DNA of 64,000 nt from Candidatus Rhodoferax mariagerensis (GCA_016719055.1 JADKAW010000042.1:1-64000); one strand, 5' to 3'; positions 8,698 to 18,587 are shown, numbered from the stretch's first letter. A program made the numbers and translations. Notes: generated by a model not told the origin, from the letters alone.

Positions 8698-8737
8698 TGA
8701 AAAAAGCCGCCCGGTGCTCAACAGCACGGGGCGGCAA
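8698..8737 (-). terminator. Terminator-like hairpin in the leader of II-1
   Basis: Stem arms at 8706-8718 and 8723-8735 (GCCGCCCGGTGCT and a near-complement) with a 4-nt loop, followed on the minus strand by six T. It lies ~20-50 nt upstream of the II-1 start, between gene and promoter region, so it could be an attenuator. Confidence 0.6.
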
Positions 8738-9060
8738 CATGAAAAATGAAAAGGGGTGGGAGGCGCTAAGGCTTGGCTTGGCTTGGTTTGAGGCCAAAAC
8801 AACAATCAATGTCGCAAAAGTCGATCTCACGCGAATATGAGGATTGCCGATTTTTGGGTCATTTTGAAGCATGAAAATTCCAGCCAATTTGAATCAAATT
8901 TCGTCGAAATTGCCTATTTTTTCAGCAGCCTTCATCAACAATCGTTCTGCAAGATCCTCAATGGATCAGAACTTCAACCGCGTGAGGCCAACCGGGCAAG
9001 TTGGCCGCTTGTCTATCCATCGTAGCGGCTCATCTTATGAACAATGGCACGTCGTGTCAG
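8738..9060 (-). promoter_or_regulatory. Leader/promoter region of II-1
   Basis: This segment is nearly identical to the region upstream of II-2 (13650-13985). It contains a GGCTT pentamer run (8769-8788, three to four units) and AT-rich sequence. I see no gene in it. A promoter for II-1 is expected here, but no single -35/-10 pair stands out. Confidence 0.4.
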
Positions 9061-9640
9061 TCATCCGAGTCTGAAACTTATCTCCTGAAGTCCTAGCGCT
9101 TGATCAGACTTTTCCGAGTGTTTTAGTGATTTTTTCGGGTCAACCCCGTCTGGATGACGGCGCGCCGACCAAGTGGCTGCGCCATCAGCAGATTCCCCAC
9201 CTGACAGTTTGAAGTTAAGGTCAAGCCGCGCTATTTGCCCGACAAGTTGACATCCCGGCCAACGGCTATACGCCGTTTCCCACACCATCACCTTGCGCAA
9301 CACCGGTCGCTTCGCGGCGCATCTGATTGCCCACACTGTGAATGTCAACGATGCCAATGGCCACACCAGCAAGGCCAAAGGTCTGGGCGTGTTCGGGCAG
9401 CAGCCCTTGCCGCAACTGGGGCAAACTGTCGTGGCCGACAGCGGTACTCAATCAGGCCCGGATATGGCTGGACAGCCCGATGCCCCGGGGATCGCCTTGG
9501 AGCAAGCCCTGTGCGGCATCGCCGCTATGGACCTCAGCGACAGCCTGCCGGGCGACCTGAGTCAATTCCTGGAAAGCTCTTGCCAACGTGAAATAACTTT
9601 CTTGTCCGGGGTTGGATGGTGTCCATGAAAGTCAGTCTGG
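9061..9640. other. Duplicated spacer with unrecognised coding remnant
   Basis: The sequence matches 13985-14700 apart from a MITE inserted in the latter. Open frames exist on both strands (for example plus 9293-9628), but neither gives a protein I recognise. It retains the empty MITE target at 9231-9236. Confidence 0.4.
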
Positions 9641-9653
9641 TCTGGCCCTCATG

Positions 9654-9768
9654 GCCCGCAGTTCAGCCAGCTTGCCGGGGTTGTTCGATGCCAACCCAAT
9701 CTTCATAAGAAAAAGGCCTCCAGCCCTTGATGTATATGCGCAAGAAGCTATCAACTAAATAGCATTTT
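9654..9768 (-). pseudogene. rdgB 5' fragment 1 with upstream repeat
   Basis: On the minus strand it reads MKIGLASNNPGKLAEL and then diverges. The match to the real gene covers about 17 codons and continues upstream through the GGAGGCCTTTTTCTT leader into the dispersed repeat (copy c, 9721-9768). Confidence 0.75.
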
Positions 9769-9779
9769 TGCGGCAGCCG

Positions 9780-9872
9780 GATGAATTCGCAGATGCCTTT
9801 GTCGCCATGATGCCAGAAGACAGTCTGGCCAAGGTACGCCAGGTGCCGCCGCTAGCCGGGGATGAGCGCTAA
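9780..9872 (+). pseudogene. Antitoxin 3' fragment at the I-2 junction
   Basis: Plus strand reads MMPEDSLAKVRQVPPLAGDE followed by a stop, resembling the end of the RHH antitoxin at 18179 once its frameshift is corrected. The stop abuts the antisense 3' end of I-2. Confidence 0.45.
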
Positions 9873-12042
9873 CTGTTTTGCCGCCGCACCCGTGCCAGAC
9901 CCAACAAGCCCAGCAGACCCGACAGCAAGATTGCCCCCCACTCTGACAGGGTGGGAATGCTGGTGGCATCGCTGCCCAGGGCTGGCACGCCAACGCCCAC
10001 GGGGTCGGTGATGAAGCCGTCCGCCGGGTTGCTGTCACCGGAGTCTTTGTCGTTGTCGGTGACGGTGAAAGTGAGCCGGTTGCCACTGATGCTCACGCTC
10101 GGGTGGCTCAGCACATGCCAGTGGTCGCTGGCATCTGCCGTGGTCGGGCCGTACTTGTAAACCCGGGTGCCAACAGGCAGGGTTTGCGGGTAGGTGATGG
10201 TAAAGCTCAAGCTGGCACCGGCACCGCAATCAGTGGTGGTAAAGCCAAACGCACCATGCAGCAGGGTGATCCCCGGTGGCGCACTGGCGCTGGTGAAGGT
10301 GCTGGACGCATAGGAACAACTGGCATTGCCGCCGCTGAATGCCGCAGTGATGCTGCCGCCCGCAGGCGAGCTGCCGCTGACAGATCGTGATGCGTTGACG
10401 GTGATGCTGGCGCTGACTTGCGGGGCGGCAGCGTAGTTACCGCGCCAGCCTGATTGGCGGCACCGGCAAAGGTCACGGCGGTGCCGCTGACCGTGCAGAT
10501 GGTGCTTGCGCTGGTGGTGGCAAACACCACCGGCTGTCCCGAGGCACCACCGGTCGCGCTCAAGGTCACTGGTGCTGCGCCGAACACCACCGGGCTGGCC
10601 GGGTTGAAGCCGGTGATGGTCTGGCTGGCGGCATTGATGGTGATGCTGGCTGTTGCCTGAGTCGCGGCAGCATAGTTACCCCCGCCAGCCTGATTGGCGC
10701 TGAGGTTGCAGACACCCACACCGGTAAAGGTCACGGCGGTGCCGCTGACCGTGCAGATCGTTCCCGCACTGGTGGTGGCAAACACCACCGGCTGGCCCGA
10801 GGCACCGCCGGTCGCGCTCAAGGTCACTGGTGCTGCGCCAAACACCACCGGGCTGGCCGGGCTGAAACCGGTGATGGTCTGACTGGCGGCATTGATGGTG
10901 ATGCTGGCTGTTGCCTGAGTCGCAGCAGCATAGCTACCCCCGCCAGCCTGATTGGCGCTGAGGTTGCAGACACCAACCCCGGTAAAGGTCACGGTGGTGC
11001 CGCTGACCGTGCAGATGGTGCTTGCGCTGGTGGTGGCAAACAGCACCGGCTGGCCCGAGGCACCGCCGGTCGCGCTCAGAGTCACTGGTGCTGCGCCGAA
11101 CACCACCGGGCTGGCCGGGTTGAAACCAGTGATGGTTTGGCTGGTCAGCGCTGCCGTGCCAACCGCAACCGACGACACCGCTGCCTGCAGGTTATTGGCC
11201 GTGTCTTTGGCAACAAAATACAGCTTGTAGGCGGTGCTGGCGGTCATGCCGCTCAGGCTGATGGCAGCAGGGGTGGCCGCGCTCATGGCGGTGTTGCCAC
11301 CAGCCACCACGACAACCGCACCGTAGCTGGCCCCGGCCACCACTTGCGCGGGGGTCGGGGCGGCAGCAGCGCTGGGCACCAGCAGCCAGTAGCCGGTACC
11401 CGCTTCGTCGATCGTCACGCTGATGTCGGCGGTGGTCTGTGTCGGGCCGCTAGTGACCGTGGGGCCGGCGGTGGTTACTGGTGGCCTCAGCAGGTCAAAA
11501 GCAGCCAAAGGCTGTCCGCTTCGCACCAGGCGAACATAGTAGGTGCTGGTCTTGGATGTGGCACCGGTGAAGGCGCTCTGGAAGTCGACGGCGACCGCGG
11601 AACTTGGCGTAGATGCCAGGGTGGTCGATGTCCAGGTGCCGCTGGCAAAAAGTGTATTGGGAAAGGTTGTGGTGTCGATGGCGGGGACACCACTGGTATA
11701 AGTGTCGATCTTGGTAATGGACTCCAGCTCGTTCACATTGGGCACCCGCCAGTCGGTAAAGCCTTTGTAGCTGGCAGCGTTTGCCGCCACCGCAGCCGCC
11801 AGTGCAGCGGGCCAGTCGAGGCTGAAAGGCGGTGCCGGTGTCGGTCAGGCAGCACCCGTCAGGCCATATAGGCACTGATCCCACACCAGACTGGTGGTGG
11901 TGTCCGTCACCGTGCCATTGCCATTGACGGTAAAGGACGCAGCAGCCCAGACGGGCCATGCCAGGCTCAGTACCAGGGTGGCGCGGCAGACCCCCAGCCA
12001 GCCGGGTTTGATGTTGAACAGATTGCTTAAAGGTGGCTTCAT
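9869..12042 (-). pseudogene. Type I DUF1566 protein I-2, frameshifted
   Basis: A close paralogue of I-1 in three frames. The first piece is MKPPLSNLFNIKPGWLGVCR, a signal peptide and LVWDQCLYGLTGAA. After a shift near 11830 comes NAASYKGFTDWRVPNVNELE through the variable region, the fibronectin-like unit and three to four Ig-like repeats. After an indel and shortened repeat near 10440 come the choice-of-anchor-U-like part and the IPTLSEWGAILLSGLLGLL tail, identical to I-1. The lesion at 10440 lacks several bases relative to the other repeats, so it may be real; the one at 11830 may be an error. It lies in the second ~5-kb cassette, in direct orientation to the first. Confidence 0.8.
11512..11633 (-). 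other. Putative DGR variable region, VR I-2
   Basis: Ends YYVRLVRSGQ. The tryptophan codon is replaced by GTC and the two diagnostic codons read GCC and GAC. Still mostly NNC codons. Confidence 0.55.
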
Positions 12043-12419
12043 GACGCGGCTCTTGGAAATTGAAGGTTGGGTTTGAAGGGAAACGCTTGGGCGGCAAGCA
12101 CACAGCGGTGAGCGTGCGCTGTTTGAAAATGGTCATGAAATGGCCAGTCAGGGCGAACACCTGATTGGTCAATGCCACCGGCACGCAAGTGCTGGCGCAG
12201 CATTGGCAGCGGCCACCCGGCACAAACCCTGGGCGCTACGCCATTTGCCCTTGTGCCTGGTCGGGTGTGCAGACCTGGGCCATCTGGCACCGTGGCGACA
12301 CACCGCTTCATGCGCACGGGCCAGGTCGTGGCCTGCTGGCCCGGTCGGCAGTCGGCATTGAGGGCGCGCGGCGACGTGCGGCAATTGCCTCTAGGCTGAT
12401 GGGCTGAGGCTCCCAAACG
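12043..12419. other. Spacer between avd-2 and I-2
   Basis: About 375 bp with overlapping open frames on both strands and no protein I recognise. It is probably the decayed 3' part of the avd-2 segment plus the I-2 leader. Confidence 0.35.
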
Positions 12420-12767
12420 CACCCGATGCCACCACCCCCCGCAGGCCAGGGCCACGGCCAAGCCGCCGGCCTGGGTCAAATTGGCAAAGGCCTGCATCTC
12501 ATGCGCCAGTGTCAGCAGGGTGTTCAGCTTCTCTACCGCCAGCACCAACTGCTCCAGCGCGGCGTGGTGTGGTCGCAAGTTGATGCTGCTGGCACGCGCC
12601 GCGCCACGGCACAGACGCTGCGAGCCATGGCACAGCTCGGTGCCCAGGGTGAAATCGTGGCAATGCGGTGGCCTTGGGGTTTTGCCAAAACGGTGCATCG
12701 CCCGCAGCAGGCGCGCCGCCATATCACGGACAATTTGCCGACCCGGCAAGTCGCGGCATTGGACCAT
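12420..12767 (-). pseudogene. Avd-like protein, degenerate copy avd-2
   Basis: MVQCRDLPGRQIVRDMAARL, HDFTLGTELCHGSQRLC and LEQLVLAVEKLNTLLTLAHE plus MQAFANL align along avd-1, but the conserved PVWKAALDL start is lost and the C-terminal helix is shortened (LAVALACGG). It sits 36 nt after II-2, the same spacing as avd-1 to II-1. The open frame runs on to 12039 without family similarity. Confidence 0.55.
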
Positions 12768-12803
12768 GGCGCAGATGTTCAGGAGCCCATCCAGAAGGCA
12801 AAA

Positions 12804-13592
12804 TTACGATCCGCTTCGCACGAGGCGAACATAAGTGGAGTTTGTCTTGGGGCCGTTGCTGGTTAAGCTGGTGTCGAAGCGGACGGTCCACGCGTTAGTC
12901 GTCGAAGGCGCAAAAGTGTCATTGGTCCAGTACCTGGCACTTTGCGTCGCCGGAAAGTAATTGGCATCAATCTTGGGGGACGCAGTCAAACCCCAGTGAA
13001 CCAGGCTCAGCAGTTCGCGCCGGGTCGGCAAGCGCCAGTTATTGGCCGTTTCACCACACAGGTTGGCAGCGTTCATCGCAGCAATCAAGGCATCGGTGTT
13101 GCACGGGCTCACGCTGGCACCACAGGTTGCAGCGCCGACATTGCTGCGCCAGGCGTAGGTGTAGCTGCTGTTTTGCAGGCCAGAAGTTGTCTTGACCTCC
13201 CAGATCAGGTTCGTCACATTGTCTTTGACGCAACGTGGTGTGGTCGCAGGCACGGCAGGCGAACCGGTGAGTGCAATCGCGTTGCCATTGATATCCAGCG
13301 GGGTGAAGTCAAAACCCGCTGCACCGCCGCCCACCTTGGCAGGCGCAGCCACATCGCGGCCAAAGCGGCCATCCTGGCGTGGCCGGGTGCCTGCGTCACC
13401 AGTGGTGGCGCTGTCGCACGCCACCAGGGCATTACTGGCATTGGCACACTGGGTTTGCCCGGTGTCGTTAAGCAGGCCGGTGGGTGCGGCCTGCACCGCG
13501 CTGGCCCACAGCAGCAGCGCACTGGTCAGCGTCAGTGCAGAACGAAGGGCAGACAGGCGCGAAAAAACCGGCAGGGCAGGCAAGATGTGCAT
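12804..13592 (-). CDS. Type II DUF1566 protein II-2
   Basis: A 262-residue exported protein with the same layout as II-1: signal peptide MHILPALPVFSRLSALRSAL, then TGQTQCAN, RQDGRFGRD, CVKDNVTNLIWEVK and NNWRLPTRRELLSLVH. It ends YVRLVRSGS rather than RSGQ because the last codon is TCG, so variation or drift reaches the final codon. The start at 13592 follows GGAGCC. The frame is intact. It heads the second cassette. Confidence 0.8.
   Translation of the reverse strand: MHILPALPVFSRLSALRSALTLTSALLLWASAVQAAPTGLLNDTGQTQCANASNALVACDSATTGDAGTRPRQDGRFGRDVAAPAKVGGGAAGFDFTPLDINGNAIALTGSPAVPATTPRCVKDNVTNLIWEVKTTSGLQNSSYTYAWRSNVGAATCGASVSPCNTDALIAAMNAANLCGETANNWRLPTRRELLSLVHWGLTASPKIDANYFPATQSARYWTNDTFAPSTTNAWTVRFDTSLTSNGPKTNSTYVRLVRSGS
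12807..12932 (-). other. Putative DGR variable region, VR II-2
   Basis: Codes YWTNDTFAPSTTNAWTVRFD onward. The two diagnostic codons read ACC and CGC. Confidence 0.6.
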
Positions 13593-13611
13593 GAGTGGCG
13601 GCTCCAGAATG

Positions 13612-13647
13612 AAAAAAATCGCCCGGTGCTGAAAAGCACGGGGCGGC
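13612..13647 (-). terminator. Terminator-like hairpin in the leader of II-2
   Basis: Arms CGCCCGGTGCT and AGCACGGGGCG around a GAAA loop, with a seven-T run on the minus strand, just upstream of the II-2 ribosome-binding site. Confidence 0.6.
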
Positions 13648-14141
13648 AACATGAAAATGAAAAGGGCTGGGAGGCACCAAAGCCTGGCTTGGCCTGAGGC
13701 CAAAACGCCAAAAAAGTCGCAGAAGTCGATCTCACCTGAATTTGAGGATTGCCGATTTTTGGGTCATTTTGAAACATGAGAATTCCAGCCAATTCAGTTC
13801 AAATTTCGTCGAAATTGCCGATTTTTTTCAGCAGCTTTCATCAAAATTCGTTCTGCAAGATCCTCAATGGATCAGAACTTCAACCGTGTGAGGCCAGCCG
13901 GGCAAGTTGGCCGCTTGTCTATCCATCGCAGCGGCTCATCTTATGAACAATGGCACGTCGTGTCAGTCATCCGAGTCTGAAACTTATCTCCTGAAGTCCT
14001 AGCGCTTGATCAGACTTTTCCGAGTGTTTCAGAAATTTCTTCGGGTCAATCCCCCCTGGCTGACGGCGCGCCGACCAAGTGGCTGCGCCATCGGCACATC
14101 TCCCACCTGACAGTTTGAAGTTCAGGTCAAGCCCGCGCTAT
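13648..14141. promoter_or_regulatory. Leader/promoter region of II-2 and duplicated spacer
   Basis: Near-identical to 8738-9231. No gene recognised; it ends exactly where the MITE-like element is inserted. Confidence 0.4.
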
Positions 14142-14300
14142 GGATGTGGTCAGGAATAACTCCCCGTTTTGCACCAAGGAGTTGGGATGCACGGCTAGGC
14201 GCAAGACGCGCCGTGCAACTGGCTAAACAAGCGTCTTGCAACGACGCTGTGCGCCCAAATCCGCCGGTGCAAATAGGGGAAGTTATTTCTGACCACATCC
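14142..14300. mobile_element. MITE-like element, copy 2, with recoverable empty site
   Basis: Begins GGATGTGGTCAGGAATAAC and ends GTTATTTCTGACCACATCC. It is the reverse complement of copy 1. It is flanked by TAT on both sides, while the duplicated sequence at 9231-9240 has CTATTTGCCC with no insert, so the insertion followed the cassette duplication and probably made a 3-bp TAT target duplication. Confidence 0.85.
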
Positions 14301-14724
14301 TATGTGCCCGACCAGTCGACAACTGGCCAACGGCTATGCGCCTTGTCCCACACCATCACCTTGCGCAACACCGGACGCTTCATGGCGCACCTGATTGCCC
14401 ACACCGTGAATGTCGACGATGCCAATGGCTGCACCGGCAAGGTCAAAGGTCTGGCCTTTTCCGGGCACCAGCCCCTGCCGCAACCGGGGCAAACTGTCGC
14501 GACCGACCGCGGTACTCAAGCAGGCCCGGGTATGGCTGGACAGCCCGATGCCCCGGGGTCGCTTTGGGGCCGGCCCTGCGCGGCAGCGCCGCTATCGACC
14601 TCAGCGACGACCTGCCGGGCGACCTGGGTCAACTCCTGGAAAGCTCTTGCCAACGTGCAATAACTTTCTTGTCCGGGGTTGGATGGTGTGCATGAAAGTC
14701 TGTCTGATCTGGCCCACATGGGCG
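14301..14724. other. Duplicated spacer, continuation after the MITE
   Basis: Matches 9236-9654. Weak open frames on both strands, none recognised. Confidence 0.4.
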
Positions 14725-14836
14725 GCAGTTCAGCGAGCTTGCCGGGGTTGTTCGATGCCAACCCAATCTTCAAAAGAAAAAGGCTTCCAGCCCTTGGTGT
14801 ATATGCGCAAGTAGCTATTTTATCAATAGCATTCTG
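14725..14836 (-). pseudogene. rdgB 5' fragment 2 with upstream repeat
   Basis: Minus strand reads LKIGLASNNPGKLAEL; the ATG has become TTG (CAT to CAA on plus). It joins the dispersed repeat (copy d, about 14789-14835). Confidence 0.7.
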
Positions 14837-15323
14837 ACGGCATCCTGATGAGTTCGCGCAGATCTTTGTTGACATGCTCCCAGATGCCTCAGATGCCTCA
14901 GATGACCGCTTGTTTTCATCTGTAAGTCATTATGAGCATTTACTTTTTCAGCTTCGATGGAATTCACCCATTGGCTGTCGGCGCTACGCACCCGATTGAG
15001 CGGCCGGCAACGCGCCTGGGAGGCGTTGCTCCTCCCTCGCCCGCTGGGACGACATGCTCTCTGGAACCCGCTGCGTCGTCACCCCTGCAGGGCGCAGCCA
15101 TGCCAGAGGGATGGCCTGCTTCAAGCCGTCCAAAAGTGCGCAGGCATGTTTGGAGCTGCGGCTTTCGCCCTACCCAGACGCGCCGCCAGCGGCCCACTCG
15201 GGCGCGTTGAACTGAGGAAGCTGGGATCATCTGCAGGCGCAGGCCAACCGGTTTGTCAGCGACACCGCCGCACCTCTGCGCAATGCCGACTTCTGTCAGT
15301 GATGCAGGCGCTACCATCACTGC
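14837..15323. other. Region upstream of the first ATPase copy
   Basis: No gene I recognise. The last ~60 bp (TCAGTGATGCAGGCGCTACC then ATG) are shared with the upstream region of the third ATPase copy and probably hold its translation signals. Confidence 0.35.
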
Positions 15324-16929
15324 ATGGACAAATTCTTCAACACCGCCGGCCCGAACAAACCCGATATCCACTACACCCTGTTGCCCAAAGACCGGGTGAA
15401 CTGGCCTGAGCTCTCGGGGTTGATTGGGGCGCAAAAGTATTTCATCCTGCACGCACCGCGCCAGACCGGCAAGACCAGCCTGCTGATCAATCTGATGCAC
15501 TTCATCAATGCCCAGGGCCAGTACCGGGCGCTGTATGTGAACATTGAGGCAGCGCAGGCGGCGCGCAATGATGTGGTGCCAGGGCAGAGTCCGGCATGGT
15601 CCAGGCCTTGGGCGAGCGGCGGCTATCTACTGGAAAGACCCAGTCGCTGAAAAAGTTGGCGATTGAGATCATGCGACAAGCGGGCACGGGCGAGCCGGTG
15701 CGTCTGGTACTGCAAACCTGGTCCGAGCACAGTGACAAGCCTTTGATCATCTTCCTGGACGAAGTCGATGCCCTGGTGGGCGACACGCTGATTTCGCTGC
15801 TGCGCCAGATTCGCGCTGGCTATGCGCAGCGGCCCGAGGCTTTTCCACAGAGCATGGTGCTGTGCGGCGTGCGCGATGTGCGCGACTACCGCATCCACCG
15901 CTCGGACGGCGAGATCATCACCGGGGGCAGCGCCTTCAACATCAAGAGCGAGTCGATCCGGCTGGCCGACTTCAGCCAGGCCGATGTGAAAGCCCTGCTA
16001 ATGCAGCACACCGATGCCACCGGCCAAATCTTTGAGCCCGGCGCGCTGGAAGAAATCTGGCAAGACACCCAGGGTCAGCCGTGGCTGGTGAATGCGCTGG
16101 CCTATGAAGCCTGTTTCAGAAAGCCCGAGCAGCGCGACCGCAAGGTGCCGGTTACGGTGGAGCAGATGCGCCAGGCGCGCGAGAGTTTGATACTGCGCCG
16201 CGACACGCATCTGGACCAGTTGGCCGACAAGCTGCGCGAGCCGCGCGTTCAACGCGTGATCGAGCCGATGCTGCAAGGCGTTGACCTGCCCCCGGACGTT
16301 CCCGACGATGACCGTCAGTATTGCATCGACCTGGGGCTGATTGCCAGGCGCGATGGGAAACTGCAAATTGCCAACCGCATTTACCGCGAGGTGCTGCCGC
16401 GCGAGCTGACCTCCATCTTGCAAGACAGCATGCAAGGCAAGGCTGAGCTGCCCTGGTTTGTGTTGCCCGATGGCAGTCTGGACATGGACAAACTGCTGGA
16501 CGCGTTTCAACAGTTTTTCCGCGAACACGCCGAGAGCTGGCTGCAGCGTTATGCCTACCACGAGGCTGGCCCACAACTGCTGCTGCAAGCCTTTTTGCAG
16601 CGCGTGGTCAACGGCGGTGGGCGCATTGCGCGTGAATACGGCCTGGGCCGGGGCCGCACCGATCTGTTTTTGCAGTGGCCACTGAGCCGCCAGGGCTTTT
16701 TGGGGCCGATGCACGGCAGGTGGTGCTGGAGCTGAAAATCCAGCACAAGGGCCGCGCCGCCACGCTGGCGGCCGGTCTGGTGCAGACGGCGCGCTATGCC
16801 GACCAATGCGGGGCCGACAGCGCACATTTGCTGATCTTTGACCGTGACCCCGGCGTGCCATGGGACGACAAGATTTACCTTGAGGTACATCGCCAGGATC
16901 AGCGGACCATCCAGGTCTGGGGCATGTGA
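15324..16929 (+). pseudogene. AAA ATPase with PD-(D/E)XK-like domain, copy 1, frameshifted
   Basis: Nearly identical to the intact copy at 29132. The N-terminus MDKFFNTAGPNKPDIHYTLL and Walker A APRQTGKTSLL are in one frame to ~15570. After a scrambled segment (15575-15720) the rest, with Walker B LIIFLDEVDALV, continues in another frame. A two-base net insertion near 16710 (GATGCACGGCAGG against GATGCAGCAGG) shifts the last ~70 residues, which include VLELKIQHKG and end VWGM. The segment near 15600 differs in sequence from the other copies, which suggests a real rearrangement. It is divergent from II-2 upstream and followed by a VapBC module. Confidence 0.75.
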
Positions 16930-16951
16930 ACTATTGGCATAAGTGATGGCA

Positions 16952-17007
16952 AAAAATGCCTGTAGCCCTTATGGAACCTGCGCTGGTAGCTACTACACTT
17001 ATAGCAT
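16952..17007. repeat. Dispersed ~50-nt intergenic repeat, copy e
   Basis: GCCTGTAGCCCTTATGGAAC then TAGCTACTACACTTATAGCA, between the ATPase copy and vapC. Confidence 0.6.
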
Positions 17008-17021
17008 ACCGATATCCCAAG

Positions 17022-17402
17022 CTAATGAGACTGGGGCGCAAAGGCGACACCAAAGCGGTTTGCCAATGTTTCGAGTCGCTGGTCCAGCGTCCAGAGCACC
17101 GCGCCTGGTGTCAACAGGGTCGAGGCAAGCAAACAAAGATCAACCCAGCCGCACCCGAGTCCGTACAGTGCCTCGCGTTCAATCAACGCCCTGACCTCGC
17201 TTGTGCTGGCGGGGTGGACGGTTTGCAAAAGCTCAATGGCACTCAAAGTTGCAATTCTGGGCTCCGGCGGTGTTCCGCACGCCAGTTCACCGATCACCAT
17301 GGGATGGGTGAACGCTCGGTCCTGTTGGGCAATCTGAACAAGAATGCCATTGCGACTGCGAAAGTGCTCGGACCACACCGATGTGTCGATCAAGACACCC
17401 AT
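17022..17402 (-). CDS. vapC: VapC-type PIN-domain ribonuclease toxin
   Basis: A 126-residue PIN toxin that cleaves RNA, typically tRNA or rRNA, when released from its antitoxin. MGVLIDTSVWSEHFR has the first conserved Asp, VIGELACG the acidic middle residue, and GCGWVDLCLLASTLL and LWTLDQRLETLA the C-terminal acidic positions. Length and motif order are typical. Its start overlaps the end of the upstream antitoxin by 13 bp, the usual coupled antitoxin-toxin arrangement. Confidence 0.9.
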   Translation of the reverse strand: MGVLIDTSVWSEHFRSRNGILVQIAQQDRAFTHPMVIGELACGTPPEPRIATLSAIELLQTVHPASTSEVRALIEREALYGLGCGWVDLCLLASTLLTPGAVLWTLDQRLETLANRFGVAFAPQSH

Positions 17403-17602
17403 GTGGCGGCCGTCGGTTTGCGCCGCGGGATGTCTTGCATGTCCGGCATGGTGCCGCCCAGATCAGCCAATCGCTTTGCCGCCTGGACCCGCACGAATGT
17501 CGCTATGGCCTCGCGAAAGAGGTCGGCCTTGTCCATTTTGGGGTCTGCGACGGCCAAGGCTTTTTCATAGAGCGCGTCGTCAATGGTCACTGTCGTTCTC
17601 AT
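17390..17602 (-). CDS. vapB: VapB-type antitoxin
   Basis: A 70-residue antitoxin with an N-terminal ribbon-helix-helix DNA-binding part (MRTTVTIDDALYEKALAVAD, KADLFREAIATFVRVQAAKR) and a C-terminal toxin-binding tail (GGTMPDMQDIPRRKPT). I chose the ATG at 17602; a GGTGACGATG context lies around it, and the longer open frame adds no family sequence. It should bind and neutralise VapC and repress its own promoter, which would lie in 17603-17747. Confidence 0.85.
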   Translation of the reverse strand: MRTTVTIDDALYEKALAVADPKMDKADLFREAIATFVRVQAAKRLADLGGTMPDMQDIPRRKPTAATWVS

Positions 17603-17747
17603 CGTCACCTCCGATGCCATCAATGATGCCATTTTGAATCACTGTTGGAGCATGGTTGCGAATCGACTGTATGGCCATTGGCTACAGCGTGTGTGGCACG
17701 ATGCGGGAAAACCGACTTGCCCAGACAGCACGATCATCGGCAATATC

Positions 17748-18182
17748 ATGAAACCACGTCCGGTGCTTGACACAAACATTCTGGTGGCTGGTTTGGCCAG
17801 CCAGCGCGGTGCATCGTTCGCGCTGATCGAGCGGGCACTGTTGGGGCACTTTGCCTTGGTAGCGTCACCTGCCTTATGGCTTGAGTATGCAAGTGTGCTC
17901 AAACGCAGTGACATCCTCTTATTGCACGGGTTGGCAAGCAGCGACGTTGACGACATCCTGAATGCCCTGGCGGCTGTGGTGCAGCCGGTTCAATCGCACT
18001 TTTTATGGCGGCCACAACTGCGTGACCCCAATGACGAGATGGTGCTTGAGGCCGCCGTGAATGGCCAAGCCTCTTGCCTGGTGACCCTGAACAGGCGCGA
18101 TTTCATCCCGGCAGCAGAGCACTGGCAGATTGATCTGCGCTTGCCCGGCAAATTTTTACAACTTTTGGAGAACCCCTCATGA
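17748..18182 (+). CDS. PIN-family putative toxin
   Basis: A 144-residue PIN-domain protein of the 'putative toxin component, PIN family' type. MKPRPVLDTNILVAGLAS carries the first catalytic Asp, ALWLEYASVLKR the middle acidic residue, RDPNDEMVLEAAVNGQ the third, and SCLVTLNRRDFIPA the last. The start at 17748 is preferred over the longer frame because the motif starts there. The stop overlaps the next ATG (ATGA), so toxin precedes antitoxin. A deleted relative of this pair remains at 4725-4862. Confidence 0.88.
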   Translation: MKPRPVLDTNILVAGLASQRGASFALIERALLGHFALVASPALWLEYASVLKRSDILLLHGLASSDVDDILNALAAVVQPVQSHFLWRPQLRDPNDEMVLEAAVNGQASCLVTLNRRDFIPAAEHWQIDLRLPGKFLQLLENPS

Positions 18183-18463
18183 GCCAGGTTGCCCTGCGTT
18201 TACCCGATTCGCTGCACCAGTGCGCCAAACAAATGGCCGCACGCGATGATGCGTCGCTCAACCAGTTCATCGTCACCGCCGTGGCTGAAAAAATTTCTGC
18301 GCTCAACACCGAGGCTTTTTTTCAGGAGCGGGCCAGGCAAAGCACCCCGCTGCGCGCCCAGGCGGCGCTGGCCAAGGTGCGCCAGGGCCGCCGCTGGCCG
18401 GGGATGAGCGCTAGCAGTTTTGCCGACGCACCTGCGCCTACTTGCTGCATCTGTATCTGTTGA
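18179..18463 (+). CDS. RHH-type antitoxin, probably frameshifted near its end
   Basis: MSQVALRLPDSLHQCAKQMA and ASLNQFIVTAVAEKISAL are a HicB/CopG-like ribbon-helix-helix antitoxin overlapping the PIN toxin stop by 4 bp. The open frame continues to 18463 with an unlikely Cys-rich end. If one base is added near 18385 it reads VPPLAGDER and stops at 18414, as the homologous remnant near 9850 does, giving ~78 residues. I take the shorter form as the real protein. DNA related to this 3' end is found beside the 3' ends of I-1, I-2, I-3, I-4 and I-6. Confidence 0.75.
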   Translation: MSQVALRLPDSLHQCAKQMAARDDASLNQFIVTAVAEKISALNTEAFFQERARQSTPLRAQAALAKVRQGRRWPGMSASSFADAPAPTCCICIC

Positions 18464-18517
18464 TCAAATAGCGCTGCAGCTCCTATTCAATAAGCGCTGG
18501 AAGCTATCATTTTTAAG
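18461..18517. repeat. Dispersed ~50-nt intergenic repeat, copy f
   Basis: AAATAGCGCTGCAGCTCC then AATAAGCGCTGGAAGCTATC, between the antitoxin and I-3. Confidence 0.55.
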
Positions 18518-18587
18518 TTATTCCGACAGCATGTTCAGCCCAACCACCAACCTCACCGGTTGGTGCCGGCCACGCGCGGGTCTGCGC

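Noticed and set aside
9061..9640. Plus-strand frame 9293-9628 as a gene
   Set aside because: The duplicate copy near 14304-14663 has a different frame structure, and neither strand gives a recognisable protein.
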